NCBI GenBank assembly: GCA_001774395.1 | Contig: MEZX01000002.1 | Coordinates: 148,984 to 212,983 of the forward strand | Reading direction: 5' to 3' | Length of the DNA stretch: 64,000 bases | Source: Candidatus Berkelbacteria bacterium RIFCSPLOWO2_01_FULL_50_28 | GTDB taxonomy: Bacteria; Patescibacteria; UBA1384; 2-12-FULL-50-11 | Shown: positions 57,222 through 64,000 of the stretch, piece after piece | Position numbering within the stretch: the stretch's first letter is position 1 | Layout: every line of letters starts with the position of its first letter | Made by a program: the position numbers and the translations under genes | The notes under the pieces: generated by a model | What the model was told of the DNA's origin: nothing | The model's input: the letters and a program-made list of their open reading frames with translations, nothing else | Databases searched by the model: none

Positions 57222-58271
57222 ATGACGCCGCTTTACCTTGCGGCCGGAGCTGGTTTTATCCTGTCACTAATATTGACCAGTTTTCTGATAAAGTTCTCGT
57301 GGAGAACTGGCAAGTTTTTGCCGGAAATTCGGCCGCGCGATGTCCATAAAACTCGGGTGCCACGCGTCGGCGGCGTAGCGATGGTGGCCGCCTTCCTGGT
57401 GGTGACACTTGTGATCCTGCTTTTTTGGCCTGACCTGCTGCATTTTAGCTCCAAAAAGATACTTGGCATCGATCGTAACCTGTTGGGATTGATTTTGGGC
57501 CTGGTGGTTCTAAGCGCGGTCAACCTGGTAGATGATCTGAGGAGCCTGTCGTGGAGAAAAAAGTTGGCGACCCAGATTGTGGCTGCGGTGATCGTCGCCC
57601 TGTGCGGCATAAAAATACTCTGGCTGGGACAGTACGCCGCTACACCGCTGCTGGCCAGTGTTTACAGCCTGACGTTTGTGGCCGTGTGGCTGGTGTTTGT
57701 TGGTAACGTTGTTAACTGGTTGGATAGCATCAACGGTTTGGCCGGCGGGGTAAGCGTTATCACCCTCGGAATAGTGATGTTTTTGAGCCTCTCGCTTCGA
57801 TCTTCACAGCAACCGGTGGCGCTGGTGGCCGCGGTAACTATTGGGGTGACGCTAGCTTTCTTAATTTTTAACCTGCGCGGTAAGGTCTTCATGGGAGATA
57901 CCGGATCGTTCTTCTTGGGATTTGTGATCGGCGTGTTGGCAATTATCTCTGGCGGAAAAGTTGCGACCGCCGGACTAGTTTTAGCAATCCCTTTTCTCGA
58001 CGCGATGGTGGTGGTAATCACGCGTCTTATCAATCGCCAGTCTCCGTTTTTGCCCGACAACAAACACCTTACACACCGGTTGATAAATCTCGGTTGGCCG
58101 CGCTGGATGATAGTTGGCTTCTACTACATGTTGAGCCTGTCGTTTGGCTTAGTGGCCTTGAATACCCAAATGTCGGGTAAACTTCAGGCCACGCTGGTGG
58201 CGGCCCTCATAATGGCGACGCTGGTAGTCGGTTACAATGTTGCGTTGCGACGCCGTGGCTGTAAGTATTAA
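57222..58271 (+). CDS. Undecaprenyl-phosphate sugar-1-phosphate transferase (WecA/MraY type)
   Basis: 349 residues, about ten helices. Polyprenyl-phosphate transferase signatures: VNLVDDLRSL, NVVNWLDSINGLAGG, VFMGDTGSFFLGF and the His loop DNKHLTHRLI. Starts lipid-linked glycan synthesis at the inner membrane face. WecA/TagO-like rather than MraY by overall wording, but exact sugar unknown. Transcribed from the ndk promoter, with the PH-domain gene 3 bp downstream. Confidence 0.9.
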   Translation: MTPLYLAAGAGFILSLILTSFLIKFSWRTGKFLPEIRPRDVHKTRVPRVGGVAMVAAFLVVTLVILLFWPDLLHFSSKKILGIDRNLLGLILGLVVLSAVNLVDDLRSLSWRKKLATQIVAAVIVALCGIKILWLGQYAATPLLASVYSLTFVAVWLVFVGNVVNWLDSINGLAGGVSVITLGIVMFLSLSLRSSQQPVALVAAVTIGVTLAFLIFNLRGKVFMGDTGSFFLGFVIGVLAIISGGKVATAGLVLAIPFLDAMVVVITRLINRQSPFLPDNKHLTHRLINLGWPRWMIVGFYYMLSLSFGLVALNTQMSGKLQATLVAALIMATLVVGYNVALRRRGCKY

Positions 58272-58274
58272 GTA

Positions 58275-58790
58275 ATGGAAGAAGAATACTCGTTTAAAGG
58301 ACAGCGTTCGGATGAGCAAGTGGTGCTGGTTACCAAGCAACATCTGTGGCTCTTGTCGCCGTTAGTTCTTGTTTGGGCGGTGATAATTGGGTTGATTCTG
58401 CTCTTGGTTTGGTGGCAAGGGGCGTCGCGAGTGAGTTCGTATATAACTTTTGGCATCGCCGTGGTTGGGCTAATTTACAGCTATTACTTTTGGTTTATCT
58501 GGAACAACTCCGATTATATTGTGACCAACCAGCGGGTGATCAAAATGGATCAAATTAGCTTCTTCAACCGGGTTATTTCTGAAGCCGAAATTGACCGAAT
58601 CCAAGAGATTTCAACCGAGGTGGCGGGGCCGATTCACACCTTACTCAAATTCGGCACGGTCCGTATTAAAACAGCATCGGACTCCGGCAAAATGGACCTG
58701 GACGACTTGACCGACCCGTACTCGGTTCAGCAAGTTATTGTGAGTATCCAGAAAAAAACCCACCCCAACCGGCCCCCGCGGATTATTTAG
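58275..58790 (+). CDS. Membrane protein with bacterial PH domain
   Basis: 171 residues. Two helices at about 25-48 and 57-78, then a bPH-like domain (about 78-160: YIVTNQRVIKMDQISFFNRV, EIDRIQEISTE, GTVRIKTASDSGK). Similar proteins are common membrane proteins of unknown function. Last gene of an ndk-transferase-PH operon. Its stop codon overlaps that of convergent dnaE. Confidence 0.85.
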   Translation: MEEEYSFKGQRSDEQVVLVTKQHLWLLSPLVLVWAVIIGLILLLVWWQGASRVSSYITFGIAVVGLIYSYYFWFIWNNSDYIVTNQRVIKMDQISFFNRVISEAEIDRIQEISTEVAGPIHTLLKFGTVRIKTASDSGKMDLDDLTDPYSVQQVIVSIQKKTHPNRPPRII

Positions 58791-61700
58791 ACGTTGTCGA
58801 GAAAAAGTTGGGCAATCTCTTCGTCTAGATCGGCGCACTTTTCGACAGTCAGTGTTGTGCGGACGGCTTTAACGAGGCCGTTCTGGGCAACTCGTAGTTC
58901 AACCGGGGTTGTGCCAGGGTAGCCCTCTAGGAGTGATTTTAGTTTTGGGACAAGAGAGCGCGCGGCACCAGAAGGTAGATCGATCATGTAAGTTGAGGGC
59001 CCGTTGGGTTTGGCGGGGGAAGAGCCGCCGTTGGGTCGAGCCGCCCTGACTGTGCTCTCTAGCTTCGGTAGCATCTGCGGGCTGACTTCTTTCAAGTCCC
59101 AAACCCTTTCTGCCAAAAGTTTGACGGTGGAATCTTTGTCGGAAATCCGGGCGTCAACGATCACCATTTTGTCGGTCTGCCAGAGCGTTGGGAATTGGCC
59201 TAGAATTGTCGGGAAAACTATCACTTCTAGCTGGCCGGTTAGATCTTCCAGCTCGGCAAATGCCATCTGAGCCCCAGCTTTGGTGGTAATTTTTTTGAAC
59301 TGCTGCAGTATTCCCGCTACTCGTACCATCTTGCCTGCCTGCTCGATGCTGAGCGTCGCAATCGGTGTCGCAAGGCTTGTTAGGGCAGGGAACTGTTTGA
59401 GCGGGTGATCGGAAAGGTAAAGTCCAAGTAGCTCCTTTTCCCAAGTTAAATAGGCCGCTTTATCTTCGACGGTTGTTGGTAGCACAACAGCGGGCAAGTT
59501 CTGCTTATTGACCGCTTCGGCGAAGATACTGAGCTGACCCTCCGTCACTCCTTTGCCGCCGGCCGCGTATTTAACCAGTAGCTCTAGAGCTCCGTGAAGA
59601 TCGCTTCGTTTACCGAATCTGTCGAGCGCTCCGGAGCGCACGAGGCTGTCTAGGACTTTCTTGTTGAGCGTCGCCCCGTTTCGACTCAGGAAATCTTCCA
59701 AGGTTTCGTACGGGCCGTTGGTTTTGCGCTCCCGTACCATGGCCTTGGCCACCGCGGTACCGACGTTCTTAATGGCCCCGAGTCCAAAACGGATTGCCTT
59801 CTTCTCTTTTAGCACGGCAAAGGCGGCGAACGATTCGTCGACGTCTGGCGGCAAAACTTTCAATCCCATATGCTCGCACTCGGAAATTTCAATAGAGAGG
59901 CGATCGGTGTTATCTAGGTCACTAGTCATCAGGGCGGCCATAAAACAATCTGGGAAGTGAGCCTTGAGATAGGCCGTTTGATAAGCGATAGTGGCGTAGC
60001 TGACGGCGTGGCTTTTGTTGAAGCAATACGCGGCGAAGTCTTCGAGCTGTTTCCAAATATCTCGTGCCTTAGTCTCGACTACCCCGTTTTTGACCGCGCC
60101 CGTGATGAATTTTTCTTTCATCTGGGCCATCAATTTTGGTATTTTTTTACCGACTGCTTTGCGCATTGTGTCGGCTTCCGCCCCCGTGAAACCGCACATG
60201 TCTTTGCTCATCCGCATGACTTGCTCTTGGTAGACTGGAATCCCGTAGGTGTCTTTGAGGGCGTCTTTTGCCAATGGATGCAGATACTCAATTTTTTCTT
60301 TGCCGTTTTTGCGATCGATGAAACTCTGAATCCACTGCATCGGGCCGGGTCGGTAAAGCGCTACCATGGCGACGATATCCTCGAGCTTATTGGGGCGTAG
60401 CTCCTTGATGTAGCGTTTCATTCCGCTCGAGTTATGGACAACAAAGCCGTTAGCAACGTAGTTATTGCCCGGGGTTTCCATTTTTATGTCATACGTCTCT
60501 TCAATTCCGGCGGGTTTGATTGCTTTGACGGTGACGTAATCAAATCCTGAGGGAATTCGCGGGCACTCCCAGGCGACTAGCGTTCGGTACTTGAGGGCGA
60601 ACTCGGCGAACTTTGTCGTGCTAATTATGACTAACTTGATTGCCGGGTATTGTTTCTGGAATTCTTCCATCTTCAGCCGGTCGCCATCGTGTAGCCAGCC
60701 CTTAATCTCATAGTAAGTATTTTCGCTTGGAACAAAAAAGTCTGGCGTATAATTGGTGCTTCTACCGTCTGGTAAGGTGACGGGGAAAGTTTCAGGTTCG
60801 TAGTCGTAAGCTAACCCGTTATGAATTAGAACACGGGCAAAATCAGCCTCCCAATTTGAGCGAACATAATGTCCTAAGTCCTGCCGAAAACCACCCTTTC
60901 TGTGCGGTGGCCTGCGGCCAAACATGTGATTTTTTTCGCCTCTCATTGCTTCGCTCATCCGTAAGCGGATCTCTTCTGCTCGCTCGGGCCCGAACTTATC
61001 GATGTTTGTTTTTCCGGCCAGACTGCGACTGATCTTTTCGCCCGTTAAAGCCAGTAAAGCGCTACTCTCCTTTGTTTCCCCAAGATTCCAAGGCTTTCCG
61101 CCACTTTCGTAAAAACGGTGTCGGGATTCAGCAATCCGTTGACGCGAAATTGCTTTGCTTGGATTACTGTAATGGCGTGCCGAACAGGTATAACAGTACT
61201 GGCTTTTCCCTTCTTTTTGGCCATCAATTTGCCTTCCGCAGATGTGGCAGGTGTTGTAAATCAGATGCTTGGCCTTATTCTTGAGTAAGATTTCCTCGCC
61301 GTTTATTAACTCGCTTAGCTTCTTCCAACCATCCTTAGTCAAAAAATGATGATCGGCGCTGGCCTTAATGAACCAGCCATTAGTAGCGATGAGATTATAG
61401 AGTTGCTTTTTGGGACCCTTCAACACGCGCAGGATTTTATTTTTATGGACTTTGCCTTCGTCGAGGTAGACTGACTCTAGCCGCTTTTTGTCCTGGGTCG
61501 TGTAAAGCTTTTTTATCGTTGTATTTGAGATGATGGTATCGCCCGATAAACATTCAAGCTGAAAGACACCTGTTGTCTCGCCCTTGCCAAACAGCTCGAA
61601 AGTTTCTTTGTCATTTTCCGGCAGGTTGTAAACGTCAATTTTGTCGCCGTAAACTGCCTCGATTATCTCGCAGCACTGACGCAAGATGGTGTAGTTGGCC

Positions 61701-63379
61701 AGTCCCAAAAAGTCCATTTTTAGTAGGCCAATCTTTTCGATCGGGCCCATCGAATACTGGGTAACCTGGTGAACATCGCCGCCTTGAGCCTGCTGAACGG
61801 GAGCGTAATCCTCGAGCGGATCGTTAGAAATAACAACGGCGCAAGCGTGCTGGGAGGCGTGGCGAATAGTTCCCTCCAGTTTCATCGCCGAGTCCAAGAC
61901 CATTTTGGCCTGCGGGTCGTTGTCGTACATCTGTTTTAGTTCTGGCGCCTCGCCGACTGATTTTGCCAGCGGGGTGTGACGACCCTGAATAGGCGCAGGG
62001 ACTACTTTGGCGATGGCGTCGACCTGGTTATACGGCACGCCGAGTACGCGGCCAACGTCTCGCACCGCCGCTCTGGCCATAATCGTCCCGAAAGTGATAA
62101 TGCCAGCCACATGCCCGTCGCCGTATTTGGCTCGGGCGTAATCGATAATTTCACCGCGGCGAGAATCTTCAAAGTCCATATCGATGTCAGGCATAGAGAT
62201 GCGGTTTAAGTCTAAGAACCGTTCGAAGAGCAGATCGTATCGAAGCGGGTCGATGTTAGTGATTTCGATAACGTACGAGATCAATGATCCGGCAGCCGAG
62301 CCGCGACAGCCGTAATATATCCCTTTTTCTCGGGCAAATTTGGCAAAATCCCAGACGGCCAGAAAGTAGCCCGGATAGCCCATCTTGTTGACAATCCCCA
62401 ATTCGTAATCAAGGCGCGAACGAATTTCTGGTGTTACCTCGCGGAATCTCTTAGTTAGTCCTTCTTCGCAGAGATGTTTTAGGTACGATGCTTCCGTTTG
62501 ACCCTTGGGCACGGGAAATTTTGGCAGGAGGTTCTGCTCAAGTGGAATGTCTAGGTTCACCAGATCCGCGATTTTCAGGGTGTTCTCGAGGGCCTGCGGC
62601 ACGTCGGTGAAAGCCTCGGCCATCTCCTGCGGCGTTTTTAAGGAAAAGTCGCCGGTATAAATCATCCGGTTACTGTCGCTAACCAATTTCCCGGTTTGAA
62701 TACACACCAGCTGATCATGAGACACGTGATCGTCAGAGTTAACGTAGTGCGTGTCGTTGGTGACAATCAACGGAAATTTCAACTTCTCGGCTACACGTTT
62801 CAGATGTTCATTTACCACCTGTTGTTCGGGAATCGACGGATGATCTTGGAGCTCTAGATAGTACGAATCTTTACCGAACATCTCGCGGTAGGTTTGGATG
62901 GTAGTTTCCAGCTCGTCAAAATTTTTGTCTAGAATTAGCCGAGATGTTTCGCTGGCCAAACAGGCCGAGGAGGCGATCAATCCTTCGCTGTGGCGACTCA
63001 AAAAATCTCGATCCACTCGGGGTTTGTAGTAGTATCCCTCCAAGTGGGCGGCGCTGGTGATTTTGATTAAGTTTTTGTAACCGGCAAGGTTTTTGGCTAG
63101 GAGAATCATATGGAACGGCCGCGAGCCGGGTCCGCTGGTTCGGTCGGACATGGCGTGCGGGGCGATGTAGGCTTCCTGGCCAATAATCGGTTTAAGACCA
63201 GCTTTTTTACACTCACTAAAAAATTCTATGGCGCCGTAGAGAACGCCGTGATCGGTCAGGGCCAACGCCGGCATGCCCAGCTCTTTGGCTCGCCCAACCA
63301 ACTCCGGCACTTTCCCTAAGCCATCAAGTAACGAGTAATGCGAGTGAACATGAAGATGGACGAAGTTGGGCTTGGGCAT
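58787..63379 (-). CDS. dnaE: DNA polymerase III alpha subunit with in-frame intein
   Basis: 1530 residues, of which 374 are an intein; the spliced product is about 1156, a normal DnaE length. PHP domain first (NFVHLHVHSHYSLLDGLGKV), then the catalytic palm with PDIDMDFEDSRRGEIIDY, fingers, HhH and a C-terminal OB domain (MVRVAGILQQFKKITTKAGA). The intein breaks the conserved FQLE-S-x-GM site. Replicative polymerase, so splicing is presumably essential for life. The stop codon overlaps that of the convergent PH gene. Confidence 0.95.
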   Translation of the reverse strand: MPKPNFVHLHVHSHYSLLDGLGKVPELVGRAKELGMPALALTDHGVLYGAIEFFSECKKAGLKPIIGQEAYIAPHAMSDRTSGPGSRPFHMILLAKNLAGYKNLIKITSAAHLEGYYYKPRVDRDFLSRHSEGLIASSACLASETSRLILDKNFDELETTIQTYREMFGKDSYYLELQDHPSIPEQQVVNEHLKRVAEKLKFPLIVTNDTHYVNSDDHVSHDQLVCIQTGKLVSDSNRMIYTGDFSLKTPQEMAEAFTDVPQALENTLKIADLVNLDIPLEQNLLPKFPVPKGQTEASYLKHLCEEGLTKRFREVTPEIRSRLDYELGIVNKMGYPGYFLAVWDFAKFAREKGIYYGCRGSAAGSLISYVIEITNIDPLRYDLLFERFLDLNRISMPDIDMDFEDSRRGEIIDYARAKYGDGHVAGIITFGTIMARAAVRDVGRVLGVPYNQVDAIAKVVPAPIQGRHTPLAKSVGEAPELKQMYDNDPQAKMVLDSAMKLEGTIRHASQHACAVVISNDPLEDYAPVQQAQGGDVHQVTQYSMGPIEKIGLLKMDFLGLANYTILRQCCEIIEAVYGDKIDVYNLPENDKETFELFGKGETTGVFQLECLSGDTIISNTTIKKLYTTQDKKRLESVYLDEGKVHKNKILRVLKGPKKQLYNLIATNGWFIKASADHHFLTKDGWKKLSELINGEEILLKNKAKHLIYNTCHICGRQIDGQKEGKSQYCYTCSARHYSNPSKAISRQRIAESRHRFYESGGKPWNLGETKESSALLALTGEKISRSLAGKTNIDKFGPERAEEIRLRMSEAMRGEKNHMFGRRPPHRKGGFRQDLGHYVRSNWEADFARVLIHNGLAYDYEPETFPVTLPDGRSTNYTPDFFVPSENTYYEIKGWLHDGDRLKMEEFQKQYPAIKLVIISTTKFAEFALKYRTLVAWECPRIPSGFDYVTVKAIKPAGIEETYDIKMETPGNNYVANGFVVHNSSGMKRYIKELRPNKLEDIVAMVALYRPGPMQWIQSFIDRKNGKEKIEYLHPLAKDALKDTYGIPVYQEQVMRMSKDMCGFTGAEADTMRKAVGKKIPKLMAQMKEKFITGAVKNGVVETKARDIWKQLEDFAAYCFNKSHAVSYATIAYQTAYLKAHFPDCFMAALMTSDLDNTDRLSIEISECEHMGLKVLPPDVDESFAAFAVLKEKKAIRFGLGAIKNVGTAVAKAMVRERKTNGPYETLEDFLSRNGATLNKKVLDSLVRSGALDRFGKRSDLHGALELLVKYAAGGKGVTEGQLSIFAEAVNKQNLPAVVLPTTVEDKAAYLTWEKELLGLYLSDHPLKQFPALTSLATPIATLSIEQAGKMVRVAGILQQFKKITTKAGAQMAFAELEDLTGQLEVIVFPTILGQFPTLWQTDKMVIVDARISDKDSTVKLLAERVWDLKEVSPQMLPKLESTVRAARPNGGSSPAKPNGPSTYMIDLPSGAARSLVPKLKSLLEGYPGTTPVELRVAQNGLVKAVRTTLTVEKCADLDEEIAQLFLDNV
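60431..61552 (-). other. Intein in DnaE with zinc finger, NUMOD3-like motifs and PD-(D/E)XK-like nuclease
   Basis: 374 residues between FQLE and SSGM. Splicing residues are complete: Cys1 in CLSGDTIIS, block B ASADHHFLT, block F/G NNYVANGFVVHN with His-Asn, and Ser at +1. Inside: a Zn finger CHICG...CYTC, NUMOD3-like stretches (KPWNLGETKESS, MRGEKNHMFGRR), and a nuclease of the PD-(D/E)XK/Vsr-like type (SNWEADFARVL, NYTPDFFVP, YYEIKGW). No LAGLIDADG motif. This is a different nuclease class from the usual intein endonucleases. Confidence 0.9.
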
Positions 63380-63404
63380 GACTTAATAAGTCATACCAAG
63401 CCAG

Positions 63405-63465
63405 TTATCAATTTACAATTTTCAATTTTCAGTGAATAACTCAATGATTCAATTTTCAAGTTTAG
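63405..63465. repeat. AT-rich intergenic repeat upstream of dnaE
   Basis: Same word family as at 18800 and 49043 (CAATTTACAATTTTCAATTT, TGATTCAATTTTCAAG). No ORF. Confidence 0.65.
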
Positions 63466-63538
63466 AAACGATTCTTGTTGTAACCACTAGCGATGTTTTT
63501 AGCAAAGTGGGTAGGCATATTTGTTAGTGATCCTGTTC

Positions 63539-63567
63539 GTGACAGGACTGGCGAAAGCAAACATAAT
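63539..63567 (+). promoter_or_regulatory. purD promoter (leaderless)
   Basis: GTGACA (63539-63544), 17-bp spacer, CATAAT (63562-63567), 6 nt before the ATG. Confidence 0.6.
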
Positions 63568-63573
63568 GGCAGT

Positions 63574-64000
63574 ATGAAAAACGTGCTGGTTGTTGGGGGC
63601 GGTGGACGCGAACACGCTCTGGCCTGGAAACTCTCCCAGTCCAATAGGATCGGAAATCTTTTTGTTTCACCAGGGAACGCAGGAACCGCGCATCTCGCAC
63701 AGAATATTCCCATTTCTTCTACTGACATCCCCGCCTTAATCAAATTTGCTAAACAAAACGCAATTGATCTGACTGTTGTTGGACCAGATAACTCATTGGC
63801 CGCGGGAATTGTAGATAGCTTTCAAGCCCACGGCCTAAAGATCTTTGGTCCCACAAAAAAGGCGGCAGAAATTGAGTGGTCAAAGGTATTCGCCAAGAAA
63901 CTAATGAAAAAATATAATATCCCGACTGCCAAGTACGCTTCATTCTCGTCATACGAACCAGCACGGCGGTATATTTCTACAACCTCATTTCCCACGGTCA
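63574..64000 (+). CDS. purD: Phosphoribosylamine-glycine ligase, N-terminal part
   Basis: The first 142 residues; the frame runs off the right edge. ATP-grasp enzyme of de novo purine synthesis. Seen: MKNVLVVGGGGREHALAWKL, SPGNAGTAHLAQN, DLTVVGPDNSLAAGIVD and GPTKKAAEIEWSKVFAKKLM, all hallmarks of GARS. Here the common E in VGPE is D. No ribosome-binding site; leaderless by promoter position. Divergent from dnaE. Confidence 0.94.
   Translation, partial: MKNVLVVGGGGREHALAWKLSQSNRIGNLFVSPGNAGTAHLAQNIPISSTDIPALIKFAKQNAIDLTVVGPDNSLAAGIVDSFQAHGLKIFGPTKKAAEIEWSKVFAKKLMKKYNIPTAKYASFSSYEPARRYISTTSFPTV

Noticed and set aside
1..64000. CRISPR array, rRNA or tRNA genes
   Set aside because: No regularly spaced direct repeats, no rRNA-like blocks, and the only T-arm-like sequences with an acceptor partner belong to the tmRNA-like RNA.

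Overview
The window reads as chromosome of a Candidate Phyla Radiation (Patescibacteria) bacterium. This is an inference from gene style, not a proven placement: small secreted and membrane proteins of no known family, TrmB-type regulators, a VanW protein, a K+-independent proton pyrophosphatase, Kelch-rich type IV minor pilins, tiny GIY-YIG genes, an atypical receiver/zinc-ribbon protein, and AT-rich intergenic repeats. UGA is used as a stop, so the code is standard. GC content looks close to half. Many first genes of operons appear leaderless: a -10 box lies 6-10 nt before the ATG and there is no Shine-Dalgarno site. Accessory genes and downstream genes have strong Shine-Dalgarno sites.

Layout. 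0-9 kb holds the C-terminal part of a membrane pyrophosphatase, a VanW-domain protein, CTP synthase, a phosphomannomutase/phosphoglucomutase, tryptophanyl-tRNA synthetase and small unknown genes. 9-17 kb is a minus-strand operon with a 2415-residue secreted beta-propeller/FN3-like surface protein and a MacB-like ABC transporter. 17-20.6 kb has a secreted protein, a GIY-YIG gene between inverted repeats, and groES-groEL behind a promoter that contains a perfect dyad. 20.8-27.1 kb is a run of short transcription units (membrane protein, lipoprotein, nucleotidyltransferase, zinc ribbon, methyltransferase, TrmB regulator, SET protein, beta-rich secreted protein). Their borders carry seven copies of a roughly 21-27 bp A-rich element. 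27-31.6 kb holds more unknown envelope genes, a frameshifted gene, twin terminators and a tiny leader ORF followed by an attenuator-like hairpin.

32-42.7 kb is a type IV pilus/pseudopilus operon: a PilC-like platform protein with no normal start codon, four prepilin-like proteins and a 1700-residue PilX-like Kelch protein. 43-48.2 kb is the most unusual region. A methyltransferase and TrmB-like regulator operon diverges from a strong promoter. That promoter drives a structured leader, a 136-nt tmRNA-like RNA with no room for the usual tag and pseudoknots, a string of hairpins, and five genes. Each of the five genes is preceded by a copy of a two-hairpin element whose stems covary. The cluster ends with a terminator and two tandem hairpins.

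48.2-64 kb returns to core genes: efp, rpsR, ssb, rpsF, a XerC/D-type recombinase, two PAP2 proteins, a methyltransferase, a HELSH-type metalloprotease-like protein, a Phd-antitoxin/proline-rich fusion, an M16 peptidase, ndk, a WecA/MraY-type transferase, a PH-domain protein, dnaE interrupted by a 374-residue intein carrying a PD-(D/E)XK-like nuclease, and the start of purD. No tRNA, rRNA, CRISPR array or transposase was seen.
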